Assembly: GCF_010499245.1 (NCBI RefSeq)
Contig: NZ_JAAGOW010000005.1
Coordinates: forward strand, 930,001 to 994,000
Reading direction: 5' to 3'
Length of the DNA stretch: 64,000 nucleotides
Source: Variovorax sp. WS11
GTDB taxonomy: Bacteria; Pseudomonadota; Gammaproteobacteria; Burkholderiales; Burkholderiaceae_C
Shown: in pieces, positions 34,412 through 43,923 of the stretch
Layout of the letters: each line of letters starts with the position of its first letter
Numbering within the stretch: the first letter of the stretch is position 1
Position numbers and translations under genes: made by a program
Notes under the pieces: generated by a model
Databases searched by the model: none
The model's input: the letters and a program-made list of their open reading frames with translations, nothing else
What the model was told of the DNA's origin: nothing

Positions 34412-35122
34412 ATGTCAGCAAGAATCTCTAGCCCCGAGGAGATCCGGCAGCGCTTGGCCGATCACTACGCGCAGCGCGGCTTCATTCTTCCCCAGCAAGG
34501 CATGATGGCCGTTGCAATGCCGGATTTCCAGGATGGCTACACCAAGCTGTATGCCGCCCTGACGCAACAGGAAAACCACTTCAGCGCCTACGAACGAGAG
34601 TTCGTCTGGATGGGCATCCTTTCCGCGGCAGGCGAGAGCGTCGGCACCCACCACGTCAAGCTTTTCCGGGATAACGGCGGCACGTCGAATCAGATGGAGG
34701 TGATCACGGGCCTGGTGGCTTTGGCGATGGGCACCCCGCGCTCCTTCGAGTTCATGCATCGGCATTGGCAGAAGCATTTCGCACCGATGAACGCCGTCGC
34801 GACCTACCGTGGCGCAATCTCGCGGCTAGTGAGCGATTCCGGTATCCCGTTGGATCTCGCCTGGTACCTCATGCTGGCAGTGCATACGACCTTTGGCCAT
34901 CGGTGGGGCGTCGAGCAATCTCTTCACGCGTTGTACGACGCCGGTTCTCATGAAGGGAAGATGGCAGAAAGCATTTCACTGCCGTTCCTTGCCGCCGGGA
35001 TCAACCGGCTTATCGACGCGAGCGAGATCTGGCTCGAAATGATCCGGTCAGGGCGGATCTCAGCATCGGAGCCGTTCTGTATCTGGGCCGAAACATCTCA
35101 GATCGGTGGACTGAAGATTTGA
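34412..35122 (+). CDS. CMD/AhpD-like protein (copy 2 of 5)
   Basis: 236 residues from the ATG at 34412 (AAGGAG upstream). The all-helical CMD/AhpD fold is suggested by FSAYEREFVWMGILSAAGES, THHVKLFRDNGGTSNQMEVI and a second repeat-like half (HTTFGHRWGVEQSLHALYDA G). A family-typical Cys pair is absent; His residues in THHVK could be catalytic. Divergent from the other four CMD-like proteins of the island. It lies between a binding protein and an AMP-forming ligase in one operon. Assigning an exact reaction is not possible. Confidence 0.7.
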   Translation: MSARISSPEEIRQRLADHYAQRGFILPQQGMMAVAMPDFQDGYTKLYAALTQQENHFSAYEREFVWMGILSAAGESVGTHHVKLFRDNGGTSNQMEVITGLVALAMGTPRSFEFMHRHWQKHFAPMNAVATYRGAISRLVSDSGIPLDLAWYLMLAVHTTFGHRWGVEQSLHALYDAGSHEGKMAESISLPFLAAGINRLIDASEIWLEMIRSGRISASEPFCIWAETSQIGGLKI

Positions 35123-35161
35123 CCCGAGTGTCCAGCAATAAACAGAGATCAAGACAGTCCT

Positions 35162-36745
35162 ATGCAAACTGAATGGCTGCTACCCCCGCACGAGCGCACC
35201 GTGCCCGCGATCTTGCGCCGTCAGGAACAACTTTTTGGCCACAGGCCCTGCGTAACCATCTCGGGTGCAGCATGGCGGCATGGCGACCTGGCACGCGTGG
35301 CAGCGTGTCGCGCAGGGGCGCTGCGTGTTGCGGGCATCAAGCGCGGAGATCGCGTTGCGATCATGTGCTCGAATCGGTCGGAGTTGCTGGAAACCATCCT
35401 TGGGTGCAGCTGGATCGGTGCAATTGCCGTGCCCATCAACAGTGCATGCATGGGGCCGCAGATCGAGTACTTGTTGGCCGACAGCGATGCTCAGCTGTTG
35501 GTCATCGAATGCCAATTTGTGGAACGGCTTCAGGCGGTTGACGTCGCAAAGACGAGCCTCAAGGGGGTCTGGGAGGTGGGCTCCGCTCATGGCACCACGA
35601 GCTCGGAATGTTCGGCATTGCCCGCTCGCCGCTGGCCCGAACCCGCAGAACCCATTGAAGCGGCGCCTGTCCTCCCGTCGGACGTCTTCGCGGTGCTGTA
35701 CACGTCCGGGACTACAGGTCCATCCAAGGGCGTCCTGTGCTCACATGCTCATTATTACTGGTGGGGTGCGAATACCGCGGACATCCTAGGTCACACGCAA
35801 GACGATGTCCTGTGTACGACTCTTCCGCTTTTTCACATCAATGCCCTGCACATGTTCCTTCAGGCCGCGATTGTGGGATGCGAGGCGCACTACCTTGGAA
35901 AGTTCTCCGCTTCCGGCTTCTGGCCGGCAATGGTGGCTACCAAAGCAACCGTCATCTATCTGCTGGGCGCCATGGTGCCGTTCCTGCTCGCACAGCCTCA
36001 AACGGCGCAAGAAAGAAACCACAACGTTCGTATCGGCCTCGGCCCGGGCGTGCCTGAAGCGGCAGGCAAAGCGTTCCTCGAGCGGACCGGCGTTCTCATG
36101 CTCGAAGGCTACGGTGCGACCGAAAGCAACTTCGTGATCGCGGCATCGCGCGATGCGCCGCCCCGTGGAGTTATGGGCTGGGTTCGCCCAGGTTTCGATG
36201 CCCGAGTGGTCGACGAACACGACAATCCGGTTCCGGAAGGCCAGGCCGGCGAACTCGTCCTCCGCGCTGATGAACCGTTCGCGTTTGCTTCCGGGTATCT
36301 CGGCAAGCCCGACAAGACCGTCGAAGCCTGGCGCAACCTGTGGTTCCACACCGGTGACCGGGTCGTTCGCGAAGCGGACGGGGCGTTCCGGTTCATTGAT
36401 CGCATCAAAGACGCCATAAGAAGGCGCGGCGAGAACATCTCCTCCTGGGAGGTCGAGCAAGTGCTGCTCAGCCATCCTGGCATTGCTGCGTGCGCTGTTT
36501 ACCCTGTTCGTTCCGAGCATGCGGAGGATGAGGTGATGGCCGCGGTCGTCGGCAAGACGGGGCATTCCCCCGATCCGCGGCAAATCGCTACATTCTGTGA
36601 GTCGCGGCTGCAGAAGTTCGCCGTCCCGCGCTTCATCGATATCGTTGCGGAGCTTCCCCGGACGGAGAACGGCAAGGTGCAGAAGTACATCTTGCGGGAA
36701 CGAGGGATTCCCGCTGGGTGCTGGGACTTGACACTGAAAGCGTAG
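35162..36745 (+). CDS. AMP-dependent acyl-CoA synthetase/ligase (1 of 2)
   Basis: 527 residues. ATP-binding P-loop FAVLYTSGTTGPSKGVLCSH, adenine loop GYGATESNFV, hinge region FHTGDRVVREADGAFRFIDR, then RRRGENISSWEVEQV, and the catalytic Lys in PRTENGKVQKYILRE. It activates an acid to its acyl-AMP and then CoA thioester; the sequence groups by eye with crotonobetaine/carnitine-type or fatty-acid-type ligases. Substrate unknown. 39 bases after the CMD gene; same operon. Confidence 0.92.
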   Translation: MQTEWLLPPHERTVPAILRRQEQLFGHRPCVTISGAAWRHGDLARVAACRAGALRVAGIKRGDRVAIMCSNRSELLETILGCSWIGAIAVPINSACMGPQIEYLLADSDAQLLVIECQFVERLQAVDVAKTSLKGVWEVGSAHGTTSSECSALPARRWPEPAEPIEAAPVLPSDVFAVLYTSGTTGPSKGVLCSHAHYYWWGANTADILGHTQDDVLCTTLPLFHINALHMFLQAAIVGCEAHYLGKFSASGFWPAMVATKATVIYLLGAMVPFLLAQPQTAQERNHNVRIGLGPGVPEAAGKAFLERTGVLMLEGYGATESNFVIAASRDAPPRGVMGWVRPGFDARVVDEHDNPVPEGQAGELVLRADEPFAFASGYLGKPDKTVEAWRNLWFHTGDRVVREADGAFRFIDRIKDAIRRRGENISSWEVEQVLLSHPGIAACAVYPVRSEHAEDEVMAAVVGKTGHSPDPRQIATFCESRLQKFAVPRFIDIVAELPRTENGKVQKYILRERGIPAGCWDLTLKA

Positions 36746-36875
36746 AAGCGCGGGTGCTTTCTAGTTCAAACGAGCAAGGCGGGTACACCTGAGTCGGCCA
36801 GTGCACTGGGGTTGCGACGAGGGGTACCCAAGCACAAGATGCATGCTGCGCTAATTTTTCTCTCTTGGAGTTCAA

Positions 36876-37190
36876 ATGATCTACACATTCATCCTTCTGG
36901 ACAAAGCCAACGCCCAGGATCTGCGGCGCAATCTCAAGGCAGATCACAGGACCTACATCACCAAGGTCGCAGATCGGATCGCCTTCGCGGGAAGATTGGT
37001 GGGAGATGACGGTAGAACGAAGATCGGAAGCTTGATTGCCATCGACTTTCCCAGTCGTGAGGCCGCAACCGAGTGGCTTCAGAACGAGCCCTTCACACGC
37101 GAGGGTTTGTACGCGTCCATTCAGATACAAGCCTTTGTAAACCTCTGGCCGCAGAAAGCTGGTTTCCCACCTCCGCTATCGAGCGAGTGA
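36876..37190 (+). CDS. YciI-family protein
   Basis: 104 residues, ferredoxin-like YciI fold: MIYTFILLDKANAQDLRRNL, HRTYITKVADRIAFAGRLVG, and a His-Asp pair typical of the family in ADHRTY. DFPSREAATEWLQNEPFTRE G follows the usual ending. YciI-like proteins include lactone or chlorohydroquinone-processing enzymes and muconolactone isomerase-like folds, so an isomerase or hydrolase step is plausible. TTGGAG precedes the ATG. Last gene of the operon, 130 bases after the ligase. Confidence 0.85.
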   Translation: MIYTFILLDKANAQDLRRNLKADHRTYITKVADRIAFAGRLVGDDGRTKIGSLIAIDFPSREAATEWLQNEPFTREGLYASIQIQAFVNLWPQKAGFPPPLSSE

Positions 37191-37567
37191 CGGACACGAA
37201 TCACTGCCAAGCGGCGGGCCCTTGACCGGCGCGGCAGCCCGCGAAAGTGCAAGAGTCGGGTCGCATCGTCCAGCGGTGAATGTGGGTATCGTGATCGGCG
37301 ACAGCGCAGGTATCGGCCAGTTTGAGTTCCGGCGCCACATTGCGCATTTTCGAGACGGTGCGCGACCGCATCGATGCGCAAGGGGGAGGGGACGTCGACC
37401 CTCTGACGGAATAGCTCGGGTAGTCCACCAATGGCGGCCGCTTAACTAGCCACCTGCCGCGGGCGAGGAACTACGACCAGGATGTTGTGGCCCGGCTCGC
37501 CAAATCCGTCTCGAGGCTTGCCGGACAGAAATCGGCAGGGCAGAGATGAAGGACGCACACAACACTG
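37191..37567. other. Intergenic stretch between converging genes
   Basis: About 377 bases between the YciI stop and the TetR stop. No gene or strong structural signal is supported. Confidence 0.5.
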
Positions 37568-38170
37568 TTATGAACTCGGCGCCGACTCCGGCACGCCGAC
37601 CATCCGAAGCACTACACCAGCGTAGTAGTCGGCAATGTTCTCGCGAGAAAGCCGACGGTCGCTTCGCCACCAGGAATAAGTGTAGGAGATCATCCCGGAG
37701 ATGGCACGGGCGGTGGTGCGCACATCCTCAACCAGAAACTGCCCTTTGGAAACGCCCTCGCGGATGATCAAGGCCACCAGATCGTCCATCTTCCGCCGCT
37801 CAAGCGCAACTGTCTCTCTCGCCCTAAGCGAGAGAGAGCGCTCCTCGCGCCAGATGACGCCAACGACCCTCTGATTGTCGACGACCCACGAGGCGTACAA
37901 GCGCGCGAACGCAGCAAGCTTGGCGCGTGGGTCGCTGCCTTGGTCGATGGCCTTTCGGATGACCTCCTGCGCCTCACTGAGCGCGCGCTTGAATATCTCC
38001 TCGAGGATGGAGTGTTTGTCGTCGAAGTAGTAGTAGACGATCGCTTTCGTGCCGGAGAGCCTCTCCGCGATCATGTCCACGGTGCAGTCGTGGTAGCCGT
38101 GATCAAAGAATGCCTCGGAAGCGGCGCGCACGATCAGGTCCTTCCGGTATGCAGTCACTTCGTCCCGCAT
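37568..38170 (-). CDS. TetR/AcrR-family transcriptional regulator
   Basis: 200 residues from the ATG at 38168-38170, which has GAGGT just upstream. An earlier in-frame ATG at 38281 would add 37 low-complexity basic residues and lacks a clear ribosome site. The N-terminal HTH reads RKDLIVRAASEAFFDHGYHD CTVDMIAERL, then GTKAIVYYYFDDKHSILEEI, a standard TetR DNA-binding domain; the rest is the helical ligand domain. It is divergent from the monooxygenase operon. The inverted repeat ATAC-N6-GTAT at that promoter and at others in the island is a reasonable candidate binding site (inference). Most TetR proteins are repressors released by a pathway compound. Confidence 0.9.
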   Translation of the reverse strand: MRDEVTAYRKDLIVRAASEAFFDHGYHDCTVDMIAERLSGTKAIVYYYFDDKHSILEEIFKRALSEAQEVIRKAIDQGSDPRAKLAAFARLYASWVVDNQRVVGVIWREERSLSLRARETVALERRKMDDLVALIIREGVSKGQFLVEDVRTTARAISGMISYTYSWWRSDRRLSRENIADYYAGVVLRMVGVPESAPSS

Positions 38171-38460
38171 GCTACCTCGTGCTCCGGTCTTCTCACGCGT
38201 AGCTCCACCTGCAGCGCGCGGTGCGCGAGCCCGTGCGGATGAAGCGCCGGCGCGGGGGCTGGTATTTGCTTGTCGAGGCATGGTGGGGGACAACTTGGGT
38301 CGAATGATGGCTGCAATTCTACCGGTCAAGGCTTGAAACGAACGGCCGCGTTGCAAATCCTGTTGCCTAGAACGACCACCTGCGCAGGCAGGCGACGACG
38401 CCTCCTTGCTCACGTCTCCCGGCCGTGCAGGCTCATCTGCACCGAAGACATCGCCGCTTC

Positions 38461-38489
38461 TTGACATCCAACATACGCGTACGTATATT
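38461..38489 (+). promoter_or_regulatory. Near-consensus sigma-70 promoter of the monooxygenase operon
   Basis: TTGACA (38461-38466), 17-base spacer, TATATT (38484-38489); 37 bases before the start codon. One of the strongest promoter matches in the window. Confidence 0.8.
38473..38486 (+). promoter_or_regulatory. Operator-like inverted repeat ATAC-N6-GTAT in the promoter spacer
   Basis: ATACGCGTACGTAT, an ATACG/CGTAT inverted repeat filling the spacer and overlapping the -10. Ideal for repression by the divergent TetR protein. Confidence 0.65.
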
Positions 38490-38525
38490 CTCAGTACCGA
38501 ACAGTTTGTAAAGAGGACTTGGCAC

Positions 38526-40163
38526 ATGTCGCACCACGCTGATATTCCACACCACGAAGTTGTCGTCATTGGCGCCGGGATCACGGGCATCTATCAAGTC
38601 CATGCGCTGTTGAAGCTCGGGATGGACGTGAAGGGGTACGAAGCCGGCTCCGATGTTGGCGGCACGTGGTACTGGAACCGTTATCCGGGCTGTCGCCTCG
38701 ATACGGAAAGCTATGCCTACGGATACTTCGGCCTCAATGGCATCCTTCCGGAGTGGGAATGGAAAGAGCGGTTTGCGAGTCAGCCGGAGCTCCTGAAGTA
38801 CGCGGGGCACGCGGCTGACGCAATGGGCGTTCGCCCCCACTACCAGTTCAACACGCGGGTGCTCAGTGCCCACTATGACGAGGGTTCGAACACCTGGAGG
38901 CTGGAACTGGACGACGGTACCCAAGCGAGCTGTACGTTCCTGATCTCCGCCGTCGGTCCTCTTTCGGCGACCCGAATGCCCGGCATCCCTGGAGCCGAAA
39001 GTTTTCGCGGTGAATCCTTCCACTCTTCACGGTGGCCGCGGGATGACAACGGAAGGCCCGCTGGGGTCGACTTCAGCGGGAAGCGGGTCGGCGTGATCGG
39101 CACGGGTGCCACGGGGGTGCAGATCATCCCGATCGTCGCCGAGACCGCCGCAAAGCTGCACGTCTTCCAACGCACGCCCAACTGGTGCATCCCGCTCGGC
39201 AACAGCCCTCTGACGCCCGAGTCGATGCGGCAGCTGCGTGGCGATCCCGCGAGCTTCATGGAGTTCCTCAAGACCACGGAGACCGCATTTCCATACCGGC
39301 GGGGCAGCAAGAAGGCGGTCGAAGTGACGGCAGAGGAGCGGCAAGCCTTCTTCGAGTCGCTCTATGCGATGCCCGGCTACGCGCTGTGGCTATCCAGCTA
39401 CCGTGACCTGTTGACCAACAAGGTCTCCAATGACTACATCGCAGAGTTCGTCGCCAACAAGATCCGCGAGAGGGTCAAGGATCCCGCTCTCGCTGAGAAG
39501 CTGATCCCGAAGAATCATGCGTTCGGGACTCGTCGAGTTCCCATGGAAACGAACTACTACGAGGTCTACAACCAGGACAACGTCGAGCTCATTGACATCA
39601 GCCAGACGCCAATGGATCGCATCACGCCGGAGGGAGTTCAGGTCGGCGGCCGCCAGATCGACCTGGACGTGCTGGTCTACGCCACTGGCTTCGATGGCGT
39701 GACGGGCGCCCTGGACCGCATCGACATCCGAGGCCGCGGTGGTGTTGCTTTGAAGACCGCCTGGGATGATGGACCTGTCACTTACCTTGGCCTCCAAACG
39801 AGGGGCTTCCCGAACTTCTTTACGCTGGTTGGCGCCCACAACGGTGCTTCCTTCTGCAACATCGGGGTCTGCAGCGCGCTGCAGGTGGAGTGGGTCACCC
39901 AGATGTTTGCGTACATGCGGGAACGAGGCCTGACCTCCAGTGAGCCCGCCGCCGACTACCAGGACCAGTGGACCCAGCATGTCTACGAGGTCTATGCCAA
40001 GACATTGCTGGTCGAGAGCGATGCATGGTGGGTCAAGACCACGCGAAATGCAGACGGGTCCACCACGCGCCGGGCGTTGATCTACGTGGGTGGAGCTCCC
40101 GAGTACCGCGAGCGATGCGCGAATGTTGCGGCAAAGGGCTACGAAGGTTTTGTGCTGGCCTGA
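38526..40163 (+). CDS. Baeyer-Villiger-type flavin monooxygenase
   Basis: 545 residues. FAD-binding GAGITG near the start (VVVIGAGITGIYQVHALLKL), then DVGGTWYWNRYPGCRLDTES, the type I BVMO fingerprint FRGESFHSSRWP (F-x-G-x-x-x-H-x-x-x-W; residues ~161-172), and NADPH-binding GVIGTGATGVQIIP; late ATGF motif YATGFDGVTGALDRI. Type I BVMOs insert oxygen beside a ketone to give an ester or lactone, using NADPH and O2. The close match to phenylacetone/cyclohexanone-type enzymes is by motif only. First gene of an operon with a binding protein, aldehyde dehydrogenase and SDR. Confidence 0.93.
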   Translation: MSHHADIPHHEVVVIGAGITGIYQVHALLKLGMDVKGYEAGSDVGGTWYWNRYPGCRLDTESYAYGYFGLNGILPEWEWKERFASQPELLKYAGHAADAMGVRPHYQFNTRVLSAHYDEGSNTWRLELDDGTQASCTFLISAVGPLSATRMPGIPGAESFRGESFHSSRWPRDDNGRPAGVDFSGKRVGVIGTGATGVQIIPIVAETAAKLHVFQRTPNWCIPLGNSPLTPESMRQLRGDPASFMEFLKTTETAFPYRRGSKKAVEVTAEERQAFFESLYAMPGYALWLSSYRDLLTNKVSNDYIAEFVANKIRERVKDPALAEKLIPKNHAFGTRRVPMETNYYEVYNQDNVELIDISQTPMDRITPEGVQVGGRQIDLDVLVYATGFDGVTGALDRIDIRGRGGVALKTAWDDGPVTYLGLQTRGFPNFFTLVGAHNGASFCNIGVCSALQVEWVTQMFAYMRERGLTSSEPAADYQDQWTQHVYEVYAKTLLVESDAWWVKTTRNADGSTTRRALIYVGGAPEYRERCANVAAKGYEGFVLA

Positions 40164-40514
40164 GTCTTCCTCTCAATCTACATGTTCGAGTGAGTTCGAG
40201 TGATGAACTGAACGCTGACATGGAACGACACACCCTCATTTGCGACGCGGCCCTCGCGGTCATCCTCATGGCGGCGCGATTGACGGTCAGCGAGCTGCCG
40301 TGATCCAGCTGCATCTCAACACGTCGCCTGCGCCGTGCGCACCAGGCGCCTGACTTGGCCAAGGTGTGGCCATGCTCTTGGAGAGGTTGGATGCATCAAG
40401 GATGCCGCGCGAGATTCTTTGCTGCTTGAGCTTCTGAAAACCCTGGTTGGTGCGGACCAAGCGAATCGATGAGCTTGTAGCCGCCGGTCATCGAATATGA
40501 ACAAAGGAGACAAT
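40164..40514. other. Intergenic stretch between monooxygenase and binding-protein genes
   Basis: About 350 bases. A 27-codon frame starting at ATG 40220 has no known match. No promoter of clear strength was found; the downstream genes may depend on the monooxygenase promoter or a weak local one. Confidence 0.45.
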
Positions 40515-41486
40515 GTGAGAACGATTTCCAAACTGGTTGCCCTGGTGATCCTGGGTGCGAGCGCACTGAGTGTGGCAGCGCAAACGGCCACCTGGCCCAA
40601 CCGCCCCGTGCGTTTGATCGTTTCGTACGCAGCCGGTGGCAGTGCTGACAGTCTGGCGCGCTATGTCGCCTTGAAGCTTTCCGATCGTTGGGGCCAACCT
40701 GTGACCGTGGACAACAAGCCAGGCGGCAACACGATCATCTCGGCCATGGAGGCGGTGCGTGCGCCACCGGACGGGTACACCTTGTACCAAGTGATCAATC
40801 AGACCTTGACCTTGAATCCCTACGCATCGTCGAAATTGCCTTACGACCCGCTGCGGGACTTCACACCAATCGCCCAGCTGACGAACGTACCGATGATCTG
40901 GGTCGGAAGTGACAAGCTGCCCGCGAAGACGATGCAAGAGTTCGTTGCCTTTTCCAAGGCGCATCCGGACGAGGTAACGGTCGGCCACGCCGCCTTGATT
41001 TCGCAGGTCGCGATAGAGCAGCTAGCCCGCGAGCAAGGTTTGAAGTTCCGGCTAGTTCCTTACAAGAGCGGCGTCGACGTCACAAAAGCCCTGCTATCGG
41101 GCGATATCGACGCAGGCTTCGACGGCCCCGCGGTGTATCCATCGCACATCAAAGCGGGCAAGGTGCGCGGACTTGCTACTACTGGCTCGAGGCGACTTGA
41201 AGCGTTTGGAGGCGCAGTACCGTCCATGACGGATACAGGCCTGCAGAAGAAAGAGGTGCCCATCTGGTATGCCTTCATCGCGCCTGCCAAGTTGCCCGAC
41301 GCGATTCGTAACAAGATTGCTGCAGACCTGAAGGAAGTCATGGCGTTGCCTGACGTGCGCGCCAGGCTGTCAGAGATCGGCATGCAGTCGAACTGGGCCG
41401 GACCGGATGAACTGGTCAAGCTCATTAATAGCGAGTCCGCCGTTCTGGGCCCGCTTGTGAAGGAATTGGGAATCAAGATCGACTGA
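40515..41486 (+). CDS. TctC/Bug-family periplasmic binding protein (6 of 7)
   Basis: 323 residues from a GTG at 40515, chosen because AAGGAG ends five bases upstream; an ATG at 40497 lies before that ribosome site. Signal peptide (KLVALVILGASALSVAAQ), then WPNRPVRLIVSYAAGGSADS, VTVDNKPGGNTIISAMEAV, PPDGYTLYQVINQ, and the C-terminal LVKELGIKID. It ends 13 bases before the aldehyde dehydrogenase start: tight coupling with the oxidation pathway. Confidence 0.92.
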   Translation: MRTISKLVALVILGASALSVAAQTATWPNRPVRLIVSYAAGGSADSLARYVALKLSDRWGQPVTVDNKPGGNTIISAMEAVRAPPDGYTLYQVINQTLTLNPYASSKLPYDPLRDFTPIAQLTNVPMIWVGSDKLPAKTMQEFVAFSKAHPDEVTVGHAALISQVAIEQLAREQGLKFRLVPYKSGVDVTKALLSGDIDAGFDGPAVYPSHIKAGKVRGLATTGSRRLEAFGGAVPSMTDTGLQKKEVPIWYAFIAPAKLPDAIRNKIAADLKEVMALPDVRARLSEIGMQSNWAGPDELVKLINSESAVLGPLVKELGIKID

Positions 41487-41499
41487 TCAGGCGGCGCAA

Positions 41500-42987
41500 A
41501 TGAAGACATATCAGCATTGGATCAATGGTGCCCATGTGACCCCTTCGAGCTCTCAATGGCTCGAAACTGTAGATCCCTATCAAGGTGCCGCATGGGCGCG
41601 GATTGCGCGCGGCAACGCGGAGGATGCCAATCTTGCAGTCGCCGCCGCCCGCGACGCAATGTATAAGGGCCCCTGGAGCACCATGACGGCTTCGCAACGC
41701 GGCAAAGTCTTGCGCCGCATTGGCGATCTGCTGTCCGATTCACGCAATGCGCAACGCCTGGCCGAGATCGAGTCGCGCGACAACGGGAAGATCCTGGCGG
41801 AAATGCAGGGCCAACTGAAGTACATCCCTGAGTTTTGGTACTACTACGCAGGCTTGGCAGACAAAGTAGAAGGTACTGTGATTCCGGTCGACAAGGCCGA
41901 CATGCTGGCGATGACACTGCGCGAACCCGTGGGAGTCGTTGCCGCTATCACCGCTTGGAACTCACCGCTCCAATTCTTTGCTTTGAAATGCGCGCCGGCG
42001 CTTGCGGCTGGCTGCGCCGTCGTGCTGAAACCCTCGGAGTTTGCATCCGCCAGTTCGCTGGAGTTCGCCGCTTTGACGCAGGAGGCCGGCCTGCCGGCGG
42101 GGGTGATCAATGTGGTCACCGGACTTGGGCAGGAAATCGGCACCCCGCTCGTCGAACACCCCGACGTCGCCAAGATCACCTTCACCGGCTCCGACAGGAC
42201 AGGCGCGAAGGTTTATGAGGCTGCGGCACGCGGCATGAAGCGAGTTGGGATGGAGCTAGGGGGGAAGTCGCCGAACATTGTGTTCGCGGATGCTGACCTC
42301 GACCAGGCTTGCGTCGGAGTCGTGGCAGGGATCTTCGGCGCCGCAGGACAGATGTGCACCGCAGGCTCGAGACTGCTCGTGCAGAACTCGATTCGGCAGA
42401 AGTTTACCGAGCGTCTGATCGAAATGGCCCGGAAGCTGAGACTCGGAGACCCCCTGAGCGCGGACACGGAGATCGGTCCAATCTCGAATCCGCCGCAGTA
42501 TGAGAAGGTATTGCGTTACATCGAGGCGGCCAAGTCCGAAGGGGCGCGATGCGTATTGGGAGGCGCCCCAGCGACTGGGCAGGGGCTCAAAGGGGGATTG
42601 TTCGTGCAGCCGACGATCTTCGCTGATGTCACGAATCAGATGCGTATCGCGCAGGAAGAAGTGTTCGGTCCTGTGCTTTCGATCATCGGATTCGAGAGTG
42701 AGCAAGACGCCATCGATATTGGCAATGACGTGATCTACGGACTGGCGGCAGGTGTGTGGACGCAGGACATCGGCCGTGCCATACGCATGTCTAAAGCCTT
42801 GCGTGCAGGGTTGGTGTGGGTCAACACCTACCGGGCCTACAGCTGCATGGTGCCGCTAGGCGGGATGAAGCAATCCGGGCTCGGTCGTGAAAGCGGCATC
42901 GAAGCCATTCATGAGTTTCTCGAAACCAAGAGCGTGATGATCTCTGCGGCCGCGGCCGCTCCGGCAAACCCGTTCCTGCAGCGATAA
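41500..42987 (+). CDS. Aldehyde dehydrogenase (NAD(P)+)
   Basis: 495 residues, full length. Conserved features: AITAWNSPLQFFALKCAPAL, KPSEFAS, FTGSDRTGAKVYEAA, general-base Glu in MELGGKSPNIVFADAD, catalytic Cys in GQMCTAGSR (~residue 286), and EEVFGPVLSI. It oxidises an aldehyde to an acid. In this operon it probably acts on an aldehyde formed after ester/lactone cleavage by way of the SDR alcohol dehydrogenase. 14 bases before the SDR gene. Confidence 0.93.
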   Translation: MKTYQHWINGAHVTPSSSQWLETVDPYQGAAWARIARGNAEDANLAVAAARDAMYKGPWSTMTASQRGKVLRRIGDLLSDSRNAQRLAEIESRDNGKILAEMQGQLKYIPEFWYYYAGLADKVEGTVIPVDKADMLAMTLREPVGVVAAITAWNSPLQFFALKCAPALAAGCAVVLKPSEFASASSLEFAALTQEAGLPAGVINVVTGLGQEIGTPLVEHPDVAKITFTGSDRTGAKVYEAAARGMKRVGMELGGKSPNIVFADADLDQACVGVVAGIFGAAGQMCTAGSRLLVQNSIRQKFTERLIEMARKLRLGDPLSADTEIGPISNPPQYEKVLRYIEAAKSEGARCVLGGAPATGQGLKGGLFVQPTIFADVTNQMRIAQEEVFGPVLSIIGFESEQDAIDIGNDVIYGLAAGVWTQDIGRAIRMSKALRAGLVWVNTYRAYSCMVPLGGMKQSGLGRESGIEAIHEFLETKSVMISAAAAAPANPFLQR

Positions 42988-43001
42988 AGAAGGATCCAGT
43001 C

Positions 43002-43766
43002 ATGGTGGAAAGCATTTCAGAATCGACGGTCACCCCGCTTCAGCCCGCCACAAATCTGTTGCAGGGTCGTCGCATCGTCATCGTTGGGGCGGCCTCCGGG
43101 ATCGGGCGGGCTACCGCGCAGTTGTTCTCACGTGAGGGAGCATCTCTGGCGCTTTTTGACGTGGACGTGAGCGGCCTGACGCAGTGCGCTTGTGAGACGG
43201 GCGGTCACGGCTTCCAGGTGGACATCACCAAAGAAGAGGAAGTTGTCAACGCGGTGGAGCGAGCAGGCGCCGCCTTGGGTGGTATCGACGGGGTTGTGAA
43301 TGCCGCAGGCATCATGCCTTTTGCCTCCATTCTCGAGACGCCCGTTGCCGATTGGCGACGCACGCTGGACGTGAACCTCACGGGAACGTATCTCGTTATC
43401 AGAAGCTGCCTGCCGTGGATGCAGAAGGAGTCGGCAGCAACGATCGTCAATATTGCTTCGGCCGCAGGCCTCCTCCCAAACGCGCCAGGCCTCACCGCAT
43501 ACGCTGCTTCGAAGGGCGCCGTGGTCAACCTCGGGCGGGCGTTGGCCGCGGAGCTGGCACCGAAGATTCGAGCCAATACGGTCTGTCCGGGGCTGGTGGA
43601 TACCCCGATGGGCGACAAGCACCGGGCCAACGTCGGAAACTACGCACTGAAGAGAATGGCCGAGCCGGTCGAAATCGCCCAAGCCATCCTGTTTCTCACG
43701 GGTGCTGGGTCTTCCTACATCACGGGTGTAGCCCTCGCCGCCGATGGGGGGCGGTCATTCCACTGA
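43002..43766 (+). CDS. Short-chain dehydrogenase/reductase (1 of 5)
   Basis: 254 residues. Cofactor motif VGAASGIGRATAQLF (T-G-x-x-x-G-x-G variant), NAAGIMPFAS, catalytic Ser in NIASAAG, Tyr-x-x-x-Lys in LTAYAASKGAVVNLGRALA. Closing GVALAADGG is the standard C-terminus. Classical SDR; likely oxidises a hydroxy intermediate with NAD(P)+. Same operon as the aldehyde dehydrogenase. Confidence 0.92.
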   Translation: MVESISESTVTPLQPATNLLQGRRIVIVGAASGIGRATAQLFSREGASLALFDVDVSGLTQCACETGGHGFQVDITKEEEVVNAVERAGAALGGIDGVVNAAGIMPFASILETPVADWRRTLDVNLTGTYLVIRSCLPWMQKESAATIVNIASAAGLLPNAPGLTAYAASKGAVVNLGRALAAELAPKIRANTVCPGLVDTPMGDKHRANVGNYALKRMAEPVEIAQAILFLTGAGSSYITGVALAADGGRSFH

Positions 43767-43923
43767 ACGTCGCGGCCGATTTCGGCAAGAGCAGGGCGCG
43801 CATGAATTTCGGTTCGCGGGGTGCTGTACCGATCCCGCCGGCGGAGGCGCGTCTCCCGGCCGCCATGTCGGGCTTTGTGAGACGAGTGACCTTTTCACGA
43901 ACATCTGAAACCAGGAGAAAACC

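Larger units (their letters stand above)
38171..38525. other. TetR / monooxygenase divergent control region
   Basis: Holds the TetR leader (including the possible N-terminal extension to 38281) and, at its right end, the monooxygenase promoter with its operator-like repeat. Confidence 0.6.

Noticed and set aside
40220..40303. 27-codon frame after the monooxygenase gene
   Set aside because: No ribosome site or recognisable peptide.
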